A stretch of DNA of 17,569 bases, from contig JBIKVN010000037.1 of assembly GCA_044356865.1 (NCBI GenBank), positions 1-17,569 of the forward strand. The letters are read 5' to 3'. Below are positions 7,547 to 14,978 of the stretch, piece by piece. The stretch is from JBEIUL01 sp044356865 (GTDB lineage: Bacteria > Planctomycetota > Phycisphaerae > Phycisphaerales > SM1A02). Positions within the stretch are counted from its first letter, which is position 1; each line of letters begins with the position of its first letter. The position numbers were made by a program, and so were the translations under genes. The notes beneath the pieces were generated by a model. That model was given only the letters and a program-made list of their open reading frames with translations. It made no database searches and had not been told where the DNA came from.

Positions 7547-7659
7547 ATCCCTGCCCATACTGCGGGCCGTTCCAGGGGACCGCACCCTCGATCACGACCC
7601 CGCGGCACCAGGTCGCGGGCCAGCGAGAGATGTCCCCGGCAAGAAGAAGCGGAGTCACG

Positions 7660-10600
7660 ATGTACCACCTTCAATCCCTTCGGTTCGAGGACTCCTTTCT
7701 CCGATCCGCCATCGTCGCCTCGGCGTTCGTGATGGCCGTTCCGGCCTCGGCCGAATGCGGGTTGGCCGAATCGGGCAGTTGCGTCGTGCCGCATGCGGAG
7801 GTCGGTTGCAACGACGCGGCCTGCTGCGGGACGGTGTGCAACGCGGACCCGTTCTGCTGCGATGTCGGATGGGACGAGTACTGCGCCGGCCAGGCCGTCG
7901 GGACCTGCGGGATCCCGGCCCCGATCATCCACGTGATGGCCTTCGGCGCGAACGTCACGCTGCCCGGCGGAATCGCCGCCAGCGCCTGCGATCTCGCGGC
8001 CTTCGACACCGGAACCGGCGCGTGGTCGGTGTACTTCGACGGTGATGACGTGGGACTGACCGGGCAGGTCATCCGGGCGGCGACCCGCACGAGCGCAGGC
8101 GACCTGCTCATTGCCACCGATGCCGGCGGGTCGGTCGCCGGCCTCTCCGGTGGGCCCGCGGGCACCGCGTTCGGGCCCTGCGATCTCCTGCGGTTCACCC
8201 CGGTCTCGCTCGGCGAGAACACCGCGGGATCGTGGAACTTCCACTTCGACGGCTCCGATGTCGGCCTCACGGGAAACCTCAACTACTCGTTCCGCGGGGT
8301 CACGGTGCTGGCGGACGGCGCGATCCTGCTCTCGACGAAGGGGAACGGGACGCTTCCGGGCGGCGTCACGATGACGGCCCACGACGTCATCCGGTTCCAG
8401 CCCACTTCCCTCGGCTCGGTGACCGCCGGAACCTGGTCGATGCACTTCGACGGCTCGGACGTCGGCCTGACGACCACCAACGAGCAACTCGACTCGGTTT
8501 CGGCCCGGCCGGACGGGTCGCTGACCCTCTCGACCCGGGGCTCGTTCGCGGTCGCGGGCGTGTCCGGCGGCAAGGGGAACTTCTTCCGGTTCCTTCCGAC
8601 CTCGCTCGGCATCGACACCGCCGGCTCGTACGTCCCGGTCATCACCGCGGGGGAGATGTCGATCCCCGGCACGCTGAATCCGCAGGCCGGTTTCGAGATC
8701 CTGATCGAGTATCCGGACGGACCGCGCCCGGGCGGCGGCGGAGGAAGCGGCCCGACCACCTGCGGCGGGGCGGGAACCGCCGATTGCTGCGTCACGAGCC
8801 TCACGCCCTATTGCGCCGACTCGGAGTGCTGCGAGACGATCTGCGCGATCGATCCCCTCTGCTGCATCGTGGCGTGGGACGAGTACTGCGTGGCCGCGGC
8901 GACCAACCAGTGCGCCCCGTGCATGCTGCCCGCCCGTCCGGTCATGGCGTTCGGGCTGGTCGCCACGCTGCCCGAGGGGCTGACCGTGAGCCCGTGCGAC
9001 CTGGCCTCCTACGACATCGAGAATGACACGTGGGCGATCTGGTTCGACGGGGACGATGTCGGATTGACGGGCCGCATCGTCCGCGCCGGCATGCCGCTTC
9101 CGGACGGTGATTTCCTCTTCGTGCTGGGCGCCAGCGGGAACCTGCCCGGACTCGTGGGCGGGCCCAACGGCGTGGCCTACGAGAGGTCCGACATCCTGAG
9201 ATTCTCACCGACCTCCCTCGGCGACACGACCGCCGGGACCTGGAGCTTCCACTTCGACGGTTCGGACGTCGGGCTCGGCAGCACCACCGACATGGCCATC
9301 CGCAGCCTTTCCCTGCTCGCGGACGGCTCGCTCGTGATCTCGACCCACGACGCCGTGACCCTGCCCGGCGTCGGGGGGATCACGGCCAACGACCTGGTGC
9401 GTTTCACGCCCACCTCCCTCGGAGCCGAGACGGCGGGCACCTGGGAGATGTACTTCGACGGCTCCGATGTCGGGCTCACGACGGCGAACGAGCGGATCGA
9501 CGTCGCGTTCGTCCGCCCGAACGGCCGGTTGATGCTCTCGACCCGCGGGAGCTTCGCGGTGCCCGGGCTCTCCGGCACGCTCGGGGACCTCTTCGACTTC
9601 ATCCCCACCTCGACCGGCGCCACCACCGCGGGGTCGTTCGAGATGTGGATCACCGCCGGGCAGATGGGATTGGCCGGCACCACGAACCCACAGGGCGCGT
9701 TCATGCACGTGCCGACCGTCGACATCGGGAACCGTCCGCTGACGCCGGTCCTCTTCGACCGGCTGCCGAGCGCGACGATCTCGGCCGCGGCGGTGGAGGA
9801 CGGCCACGCCGAGTACATCATCGTGTACCAGGGGGTCGACCCGAACTCCGGATCGACGGGGCTCATCAACCCCCAGCTCGTCATCGATGCCATCCGCCAG
9901 GAACACGGCGACGACCCGTCGGGCTACGGCATCCTCGACTTCGAGAGCCCGTTCATCGAACGGCTCGAGGCCGGACCGACCCATCCGAACTGGCAGATGA
10001 CCGTCGACACCGTGGTCGGGGCGCTCCAGGCCGTGAAGGCGGAGTTCCCGAACGTCAAGTGGACCATGTACTCGATGCCGCTCACCCGGTACTGGATCCC
10101 GCCGGCCAACGCGTACTCGTGGGCGAATGCCTCGCCGGAACTGCGGGAGAGCGCGTTCGTGAAGATCCTCACCGGGTTCGATCCGGTGCTTCGGGAGTGC
10201 GACTGGCTCAACCCGAGCGCCTACGACCGCTACGAGCTTTCCACCTTCTCGAGCTCGCAACAGGCCACGATCACCGCCCAGGAGATTGCCCATCGCGAGG
10301 CCGTCGTCGAGGTCTGCAACCGCTTCAACGCGACGAGCGGGCTGCCCCGCAAGCCGATCATCCCGATGGTGAGCCCGATGTTCTGGAAGGTCGGGCAGAT
10401 CTCCTACAACATGAAGCAGGTCACCCTCGAGGAGATGCTGCGCGACTCGGTCCGGCCGCTCATCGATGAGGGCGCCGACAGCGTCGCCCTCTGGACGGGC
10501 CTCCCGTACTGGGTGCGGCTGGCGACCAGCGCCCAGGACTTCGGGCTCAGCCAGCTGGAAGCCCGCCACGCGTTCACGCAGGACTTCCTCGGAGGGATCC

Positions 10601-10731
10601 CCCCGGCCGACTGGACGGCCCCGGGAGTGCACGAATCGCTGTCGGAAACGATCTCCGAACACATCAGTGCCCGGCTCGACGAGATCCGCGTCGAGATCTA
10701 CGAACTGCTCGTGGGATCCACCGGCCCGTGA
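7660..10731 (+). CDS. Large exported protein: 2x(Cys-rich + three FDGSDVGL repeats) + C-terminal GH56-like domain (paralogue 2)
   Basis: 1023 residues from ATG 7660, with GGAG (7651-7654) 5 bases upstream. It has a clear signal peptide with cleavage expected after A31 (AVPASA|EC). Domains in order: Cys-rich motif 33-83 (DPFCCDVGWDEYC); three repeats 90-350 with YFDGDDVGL, FHFDGSDVGL and MHFDGSDVGL; Gly/Ser linker 358-364; second Cys-rich motif 368-421; three repeats 427-690; C-terminal domain 696-1023 with YGILDFESPF (756-765), VKWTMYSMPL (799-808), GFDPVLRECDW (839-849), RKPIIPM (897-903) and GADSVALW (938-945). The candidate acidic pair is D760/E762. The protein aligns along its whole length with the preceding gene, so the two are tandem duplicates. 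The open frame reaches upstream inside the first paralogue's gene, but that part is out-of-frame noise. Probably secreted or cell-surface; substrate unknown. Confidence 0.85.
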   Translation: MYHLQSLRFEDSFLRSAIVASAFVMAVPASAECGLAESGSCVVPHAEVGCNDAACCGTVCNADPFCCDVGWDEYCAGQAVGTCGIPAPIIHVMAFGANVTLPGGIAASACDLAAFDTGTGAWSVYFDGDDVGLTGQVIRAATRTSAGDLLIATDAGGSVAGLSGGPAGTAFGPCDLLRFTPVSLGENTAGSWNFHFDGSDVGLTGNLNYSFRGVTVLADGAILLSTKGNGTLPGGVTMTAHDVIRFQPTSLGSVTAGTWSMHFDGSDVGLTTTNEQLDSVSARPDGSLTLSTRGSFAVAGVSGGKGNFFRFLPTSLGIDTAGSYVPVITAGEMSIPGTLNPQAGFEILIEYPDGPRPGGGGGSGPTTCGGAGTADCCVTSLTPYCADSECCETICAIDPLCCIVAWDEYCVAAATNQCAPCMLPARPVMAFGLVATLPEGLTVSPCDLASYDIENDTWAIWFDGDDVGLTGRIVRAGMPLPDGDFLFVLGASGNLPGLVGGPNGVAYERSDILRFSPTSLGDTTAGTWSFHFDGSDVGLGSTTDMAIRSLSLLADGSLVISTHDAVTLPGVGGITANDLVRFTPTSLGAETAGTWEMYFDGSDVGLTTANERIDVAFVRPNGRLMLSTRGSFAVPGLSGTLGDLFDFIPTSTGATTAGSFEMWITAGQMGLAGTTNPQGAFMHVPTVDIGNRPLTPVLFDRLPSATISAAAVEDGHAEYIIVYQGVDPNSGSTGLINPQLVIDAIRQEHGDDPSGYGILDFESPFIERLEAGPTHPNWQMTVDTVVGALQAVKAEFPNVKWTMYSMPLTRYWIPPANAYSWANASPELRESAFVKILTGFDPVLRECDWLNPSAYDRYELSTFSSSQQATITAQEIAHREAVVEVCNRFNATSGLPRKPIIPMVSPMFWKVGQISYNMKQVTLEEMLRDSVRPLIDEGADSVALWTGLPYWVRLATSAQDFGLSQLEARHAFTQDFLGGIPPADWTAPGVHESLSETISEHISARLDEIRVEIYELLVGSTGP

Positions 10732-10737
10732 CCGGGA

Positions 10738-10753
10738 CCGGGCGTCGGCCCGG
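10738..10753. terminator. GC-rich stem-loop between convergent genes
   Basis: CCGGGC-GTCG-GCCCGG (6-bp stem, tetraloop) lies in the 37 bases between the stop of paralogue 2 and the stop of mltA, which face each other. Position suggests a bidirectional terminator, but there is no T-tract on either strand. Confidence 0.4.
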
Positions 10754-10768
10754 CGAATCCGACCGCGT

Positions 10769-12040
10769 TCAGCGGCCGTTCGCCGGCAGCGGATACTGCG
10801 ACGCGTACTCGGGCTTGAGGATCAGGTAGTACAGCGAGCCCGGGAAGTACTGCCCGCCCGCGAGGATCTCGGCGGTCGCCCCGATGCCCATGTAGAGGTC
10901 GGCCCGGTCGGCCGCGGTGATGGCCCCGCCGGTGTCCTGGTCGAGCATGAAGCGCGAGAAGCTCTCGGGGCCGCGGCTGATGGTCGGCGTGCGGGTGTTG
11001 ACCAGCGTGACCCCGCCGCGGGGGAAGATCTTCTTGTCGGTCGCGATCGAGGCGCCCTCGGTGACGCGGACGCCGAGCGAGCCCGCGGGCCAGTTCGAGC
11101 CGTCGTACTCGGTGAAGAAGACGTAGCTCTCGTTGCGCTCCATGAGTGCCTCGACGGCCGCGGGATCCTTGCGGTACGCGGACCGGATGCTGGCAAGCGA
11201 CAGGCGATCCTCGGTCAGCAGGCCCGCGTCGACCATGCTGCGGCCAAGGCCGAAGTACGGCCGGTCGGTCTTGCCCGCGTAGCCCACGAACATGTTCGAG
11301 CCGTCGGGCATGGTGATGCGGGCCGAACCGTTCACCTGGATGATGTAAGCGTCCAGCGAGCTCTCGAGCCAGACGAGTTCGTTCCCGGCCAGCTCGCCGC
11401 TGCGGGCGAGTTCGCCGCGGGTCGCGTACGGCACGACCGACCCGTCGGCGAGCCGGCGACCCTTGGGCTCGCCCGTGACCGGATCGGTCACGAGGTCGGC
11501 CGGCCGCCGGTGGAGCGGATGCTGGAAGCGGCCGCTGCGGGTGCGGCTTCCCTTGAACTCGGGCGAGTAGTAGCCCGTGAAGAGCACCTGACGGTCGGTA
11601 CCGTCCTTGCCGACCGACTGCCAGATGTCGAAGACCTGCTCGATGCGGGTCTGGAAGTCGGTCGCCGAGCTCGACTCGGCCAGGATCTGCCGGAACGCCA
11701 CGACGCCGGCGGAGGCCTGCTCCCAGGTCGCGACGTCCTCGGCGGTGGTCCCGTTCTTCTGCGGGAAGAACTGCTTGCTCGAGGGCTTCTGGAACCAGGA
11801 GAGGCTCTGCGCGAGCGACTCGTCGAGGTTCCGGCCACGGGCCGAGAACGCGGCGGCGAACGAGGGCTTCGGATCGCCGGGGCCGAGCTTCACGAGGGCC
11901 GGGCCGTCGATCGGCAAGCCCCACGGGATCTCGGGTTCGGGGGTTTTCTCCTTCTGGCAACCGGCGAGGCCGAGCGGGAGGACGGTGCACAGGGCGAGGA
12001 CGGGCGCGAGGCCACGGCGGCGGGCGGACCGGACGATCAT
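10769..12040 (-). CDS. mltA: Membrane-bound lytic murein transglycosylase A (lipoprotein)
   Basis: Cleaves the MurNAc-GlcNAc bond in peptidoglycan, forming 1,6-anhydro-MurNAc ends, from the periplasmic face of a membrane. The 423 residues include a lipoprotein signal with lipobox LAGC (25-28; C28 lipidated). The MltA core follows (TGYYSPEFKGSRTRSGRFQHP, then YIIQVNGSARITMPDG). The C-terminal '3D'-type motif DQDTGGAI...DRADLYMGIG contains the conserved aspartates D369 and D381 expected at the active site. ATG 12038-12040 was chosen over an in-frame ATG 28 codons earlier because it begins the lipoprotein signal directly and has GGGAGAG 5 bases upstream. Its presence supports a peptidoglycan-containing wall. 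It is divergent from tatA and convergent with paralogue 2. Confidence 0.93.
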   Translation of the reverse strand: MIVRSARRRGLAPVLALCTVLPLGLAGCQKEKTPEPEIPWGLPIDGPALVKLGPGDPKPSFAAAFSARGRNLDESLAQSLSWFQKPSSKQFFPQKNGTTAEDVATWEQASAGVVAFRQILAESSSATDFQTRIEQVFDIWQSVGKDGTDRQVLFTGYYSPEFKGSRTRSGRFQHPLHRRPADLVTDPVTGEPKGRRLADGSVVPYATRGELARSGELAGNELVWLESSLDAYIIQVNGSARITMPDGSNMFVGYAGKTDRPYFGLGRSMVDAGLLTEDRLSLASIRSAYRKDPAAVEALMERNESYVFFTEYDGSNWPAGSLGVRVTEGASIATDKKIFPRGGVTLVNTRTPTISRGPESFSRFMLDQDTGGAITAADRADLYMGIGATAEILAGGQYFPGSLYYLILKPEYASQYPLPANGR

Positions 12041-12152
12041 CGAGGCTCTCCCAGGAAAAGCAGGGCGTTCACGGGGCGGAAACGGTGCGGCGACGCGGCG
12101 CCGAGGACCGATAGTTCTCGACACGATCGTCGGAGATCCTGCAACAGACGGC

Positions 12153-12158
12153 TATACT
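12153..12158 (+). promoter_or_regulatory. Candidate -10 element (TATACT) of tatA
   Basis: TATACT matches TATAAT at 5 of 6 bases and lies 41 bases before the tatA ATG in the mltA-tatA divergent gap. No good -35 hexamer is found 16-18 bases upstream, so an activator or an alternative sigma factor may be involved. Confidence 0.4.
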
Positions 12159-12199
12159 CCGTCGTTCGCGTCCGCCACCACCGCCCGGAGGCCCCCGCC

Positions 12200-12490
12200 A
12201 TGCCGACGACCGACCTGCCGACCACGACCCTCGCGATCTTCGGCCTTCCCACCGGCGCTGAGTGGTTCATCATCCTCGCGATCGGGTTGCTGCTCTTCGG
12301 GCGGCGCCTGCCCGAGGTCGGCCGCTCGCTCGGCCAGGGCATCGTCGAGTTCAAGAAGGGCCTCAAGGGTGTGCAGGACGAGGTGAACTCGGCGGGCGAC
12401 GGGAACGCATACCGGGCCAACCAGAAGTTGCCCGAATCGACGCCCGCGGCGAACCCGAGCGAGAGCCGGGCGACCGACAAGGTGTCCTGA
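12200..12490 (+). CDS. tatA: Sec-independent (twin-arginine) translocase subunit TatA/TatE
   Basis: Small pore-forming subunit of the Tat system, which exports folded proteins across the inner membrane. Its 96 residues show the family layout: short N-terminus, one transmembrane helix (about 20-33, WFIILAIGLLLFG), the FGxxxLPE hinge (FGRRLPEVGRSLG), an amphipathic helix (GIVEFKKGLKGVQDEV) and a loose acidic/polar tail. The start is ATG 12200, with GGAGG (12187-12191) 8 bases upstream. TatA and TatB are hard to separate by sequence, but the FKKG motif and short length favour TatA/E. No tatC or tatB is adjacent, so the system is dispersed here. Confidence 0.93.
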   Translation: MPTTDLPTTTLAIFGLPTGAEWFIILAIGLLLFGRRLPEVGRSLGQGIVEFKKGLKGVQDEVNSAGDGNAYRANQKLPESTPAANPSESRATDKVS

Positions 12491-12621
12491 GACACGGCGG
12501 GCGAAACGGACGCACGCCCCGGCCGACCCGTCCATCCTTGGCGCCCGGAAGCCCGGCGAGTTACGGGGCGGTCGACGACCCCCTGCCCCGGACCGCGTTC
12601 GCTTTCGCCCGACGGAGCCGG

Positions 12622-12627
12622 TACTTT
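12622..12627 (+). promoter_or_regulatory. Candidate -10 element (TACTTT) of the FkbM-like gene
   Basis: TACTTT fits TANNNT and ends 7 bases before ATG 12635, where no ribosome-binding site is visible. This is the spacing expected for a leaderless transcript. No convincing -35. Confidence 0.25.
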
Positions 12628-12634
12628 CGTCGGC

Positions 12635-13444
12635 ATGAGTGCACCTGCACGCGAGACTTTCGGCTGGGCCCTTCGGGCCTTGGATCGGCTTCGCGGCCCA
12701 AGGCAAGTCCCGAGCCGGCTGCGCGATCTTGTCCGGCGGCTCCAGCCGGTGCGTTGCGGCCATCCGCTGGTGCGGATCGGTCCGAAAGCCGACGGCGGCT
12801 ATCTGGTTCCCGATGACCTCGACGGCATCGAGGCGTGCTTCTCGCCCGGGGTCGGGCGGACATTCGCCTTCGAGTCCGACCTGCTCGCCCGCGGCATCCC
12901 GAGCCACCTCGCCGACGCCTCGGTGCCCAAGCCGCCCGGCCTTCCGGCGGGACTCACCTTCGATCCACTCTTCCTTTCCTGCCGGAGCGGAGAACAGCTG
13001 GTGACGCTGCGGGAGTGGATGTCCCAGCATCGTCCCGATTCGCGCGGCGATTTCCTGCTGCAGATGGACATCGAAGGCGGCGAGTACACCGTGCTGCCAA
13101 GCCTCGATCGGGAGACGCTCGCCCGTTTCCGCATCGTGATCGTCGAGTTCCACCGGCTGCCGCTGCTGGCCGACCCGTTCCTGTTCCGGATCCTCTCGCC
13201 CGCGTTCGAAGTCCTGCTCGAGCAGTTCGTGCCGGTTCACCTGCATCCGAACAACGTCCGGCCGTCGAGGCGCGTCGGCGACCTCGAGATCCCGTGGACG
13301 ATGGAGTTCACGTTCCTGCGGCGCGATCGGGTTCGGGCCGGCGGACCGCCGCCGGTGTTCCCGCATCCGCTCGATGCCGACTGCGTGCCCGGCCGGCCGA
13401 CGGTCACGCTGCCCCCGGCATGGAGGCCGGATACGGAGACCTGA
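12635..13444 (+). CDS. FkbM-family methyltransferase-like protein
   Basis: 269 residues resembling FkbM-type SAM-dependent methyltransferases, which often methylate sugars or other small molecules in polysaccharide and natural-product pathways. Seen: RIGPKADGGYLVPDDLDG (48-64), SPGVGRTFAFESDLLARG (70-87, the expected acidic end of strand 2 that contacts SAM ribose) and MDIEGGEY (144-151), the most diagnostic FkbM motif. A typical glycine-rich SAM loop is weak, reduced to SPGVG. There is no signal peptide. The start is ATG 12635: no Shine-Dalgarno sequence, but TACTTT lies 7 bases upstream. Substrate cannot be told from context, as no glycosyltransferases are nearby. Confidence 0.75.
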   Translation: MSAPARETFGWALRALDRLRGPRQVPSRLRDLVRRLQPVRCGHPLVRIGPKADGGYLVPDDLDGIEACFSPGVGRTFAFESDLLARGIPSHLADASVPKPPGLPAGLTFDPLFLSCRSGEQLVTLREWMSQHRPDSRGDFLLQMDIEGGEYTVLPSLDRETLARFRIVIVEFHRLPLLADPFLFRILSPAFEVLLEQFVPVHLHPNNVRPSRRVGDLEIPWTMEFTFLRRDRVRAGGPPPVFPHPLDADCVPGRPTVTLPPAWRPDTET

Positions 13445-13456
13445 CCTCGCGGCGTT

Positions 13457-13768
13457 TCAGCCTCCGACGGCGGGCGCCGGCGGAACTCCGGTGGGATGCG
13501 AAGGACGGGCCGGGGCCATCTCGAGACCTGTCACGGTGCGGCGGTCGATCTTCTCCCACCCGACGAGGTCGGCCCCGACGGCCTTCGCGGCCGCCTGGTC
13601 CTCGACGACGCGGGCCGATGCGATGGCCGGCCAGCGCTCGCCGCGGCGGGACCGCTGGAACGGCTTGCACGCGGCGAGCGGAAGGAGGACCGAGGCCGCG
13701 CGGACGGCGAAACCGGGCCGAAAGCCCAGAAACACCGGCGAATCGCCCCGCGTCCCGAGTCGTGACAT
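13457..13768 (-). CDS. Small putative lipoprotein, function unknown
   Basis: A 103-residue frame ending 12 bases from the convergent FkbM-like gene. Residues 14-34 read as a basic then hydrophobic signal ending in a lipobox-like LAAC (31-34), so C34 could be lipidated. The rest (WPAIASARVVEDQAAAKAVGADLVGWEKIDRRTVTGLEMAP...) looks like a plausible folded peptide, and the codons end mostly in G or C as in the neighbouring genes. GGAG lies 4 bases before ATG 13768. No family is recognised. It could be a chance GC-rich frame, but no plus-strand frame here looks better. Confidence 0.5.
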   Translation of the reverse strand: MSRLGTRGDSPVFLGFRPGFAVRAASVLLPLAACKPFQRSRRGERWPAIASARVVEDQAAAKAVGADLVGWEKIDRRTVTGLEMAPARPSHPTGVPPAPAVGG

Positions 13769-13790
13769 GCCGCTCCGATGCCGCTACCAT
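13762..13790 (+). promoter_or_regulatory. Sigma-70-like promoter of tRNA-Val
   Basis: -35 GTGACA (13762-13767, 5 of 6 to TTGACA), 17-base spacer, -10 TACCAT (13785-13790, 4 of 6 to TATAAT). Transcription would begin near 13797, 8 bases before the mature tRNA 5' end. The best-formed promoter in the window. Confidence 0.55.
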
Positions 13791-13804
13791 CCGCGGTCCC
13801 GCAA

Positions 13805-13878
13805 GGGCGATTAGCTCAGCTGGCTAGAGCGCACGGATCACACCCGTGAGGTCGAGGGTTCGAGTCCCCCATCGCCCA
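13805..13878 (+). tRNA. tRNA-Val (anticodon CAC)
   Basis: A full cloverleaf in 74 bases: acceptor GGGCGAT/ATCGCCC, D-arm GCTC...GAGC, anticodon stem CACGG/CCGTG with loop ATCACAC (anticodon CAC at 13839-13841, reads GUG), T-loop TTCGAGT, discriminator A 13878; no encoded CCA. The T-stem GAGGG/CCCCC has one A-C mismatch (13855 with 13869). The acceptor and D-arm look like tRNA-Ile(GAT), but the anticodon loop position gives valine. The stop codon and last codons of the integrase remnant on the other strand lie inside this gene. Confidence 0.95.
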
Positions 13879-14519
13879 TTTCCCTGATTCGCACCCCGAT
13901 CTGAACGAGGTTGCCCGGTTTCGCAAGGACAGGCACAGCCTCGCCCCTGTGTGGGCGGTGTTGAGGGATTTGAAGACTTTTCGTTCGCGGGGGTGCAAAC
14001 CGGTGCCGCTCCATGCTGCCCCGCCGTTTGCACCGAAGCTGTCCCGGAATCTGCCCCGACCACGGTGGACTCGGGCGATGCGGAGGTCTCGGCGGAACGA
14101 CCCATCCACGGGCCCGAACCGGTGACCGCCTTGAAGTTGAGGTCCGGCGACTGGAGGTAGTGCTCTGCCGCCACGACCTTGCTGTGCCCCATCCATTTCG
14201 AGCTCTCGACTCCGGGGCAGTCGTACGCCCAGTCGGTCGCGCAGGACGAACGGAGGTTCTGGAGGAGGCGAGGCCAGGGCTTCAGGCCGGCACGCTCCAC
14301 AATCTTCTTGAGGCCGAGGAAGATGTTCACGTGGGCACGATGGGCTTGCGGAACCATCTCCACCGCCCCCTCCGGCGCGGCCTCGTACAAGTCCAGAATG
14401 ATCGGCTGGAGTTCCTGGCACACCGGGACGACGCGGTCCGCGTGATTCGGGTTGCCCGCGGTCTTCGGACTGCGGACCAGCAAGGATTTCCGCTCCCAGT
14501 CGACGTCGCCTGCCTTCAC
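13824..14519 (-). pseudogene. Tyrosine integrase, C-terminal half only (truncated)
   Basis: 231 residues matching the catalytic domain of planctomycete-type tyrosine recombinases, which cut and rejoin DNA at attachment sites. Seen: DVDWERKSLLVRSPKT with the beta-hairpin lysine K19, QNLRSS with the second catalytic arginine R90 (Q87 where many relatives have His), KWMGHS with H112, and EHYLQ with the nucleophile Y121. The first catalytic arginine, the core-binding domain and the N-terminus are missing: an in-frame TGA lies just before GTG 14519, and upstream sequence in any frame is not integrase-like. The ~100-residue tail ends in WGTRTLDLTGV, which is the antisense of the tRNA, with the TAG stop at 13824-13826. 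That is typical of integrases next to their tRNA target. Almost certainly inactive. Confidence 0.8.
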
Positions 14520-14839
14520 GCCCGAGCCTCAGTCAGCTCGGGGAGTAACCTTCGTGGCAGGATCAACCGGCTCTCGTCCAGGCCGGCCCGAGGAGTGAGG
14601 GTGATCCTCCTGGGCTTGTCCGAAGAGCCCGCAGGCCGCATCGGTCGAACGGGGGCTCGGGGCGGTAGTGGCCTGCCCGAGCGTTTTCCGCTCTTCGTGG
14701 TTTTTCCCTCAGACCACGGTAACTGGTGCGGCGCTGCCTCGTTTGCTCTCGGTGGGCTACCCACTTGAACGTGGGCCTGGTCTCGGCGCTCGCGACAGGC
14801 AGGGATGCGCACCGGATACTTTATTTCCGTCTGGTGGAC

Positions 14840-14867
14840 AGTATAACCTTTGTGTAATTGCGTGCAA
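14840..14867 (-). promoter_or_regulatory. Candidate promoter pointing towards the integrase remnant
   Basis: On the minus strand TATACT (14840-14845; 5 of 6 to TATAAT) follows TTGCAC (14862-14867; 3 of 6 to TTGACA) at 16 bases, in an AT-rich island unusual for this window. It would transcribe leftward over ~320 apparently non-coding bases towards the truncated integrase. It may be a relic of the element's own promoter. Confidence 0.3.
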
Positions 14868-14900
14868 GTCGCCGTGAGTGGGCCCCCAAGGCGGTCGCTG

Positions 14901-14917
14901 GGCTGGATTTTCCAGCC
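14901..14917. terminator. Perfect hairpin followed by TTT
   Basis: GGCTGGA-TTT-TCCAGCC forms a 7-bp stem with a 3-base loop and is followed by TTTA on the plus strand. It is terminator-like but with a short T-run, and no gene clearly ends just before it. Confidence 0.3.
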
Positions 14918-14978
14918 TTTACCCAGAGGTGGTCGGCGAGTTCAGCTGGGTGGAGCCCGGTGACGGCGTGACGGGCGT

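Noticed and set aside
5288..7585. 765-residue minus-strand frame across paralogue 1
   Set aside because: Arg/Pro/Gly-rich low-complexity translation, no start context or domain; a shadow of the strongly motif-bearing plus-strand gene.
6157..7659. Upstream open extension of paralogue 2
   Set aside because: It overlaps paralogue 1 out of frame and is Arg-rich; the signal peptide and ribosome-binding site fix the start at 7660.
9205..10662. 485-residue minus-strand frame across paralogue 2
   Set aside because: Same reason: antisense of conserved GH56-like coding sequence, no recognisable protein features.
13805..13878. tRNA-Ile(GAT)
   Set aside because: The outer arms resemble tRNA-Ile, and GAT occurs near the anticodon arm, but proper stem pairing CACGG/CCGTG places CAC at the anticodon.
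14013..14768. 251-residue plus-strand frame opposite the integrase
   Set aside because: Antisense shadow; no motif, and the minus strand carries clear recombinase boxes.
14516..14812. 98-residue minus-strand frame just upstream of the integrase fragment
   Set aside because: Considered as the frameshifted missing N-terminal half, but no integrase motif (such as the first catalytic arginine region) is visible.
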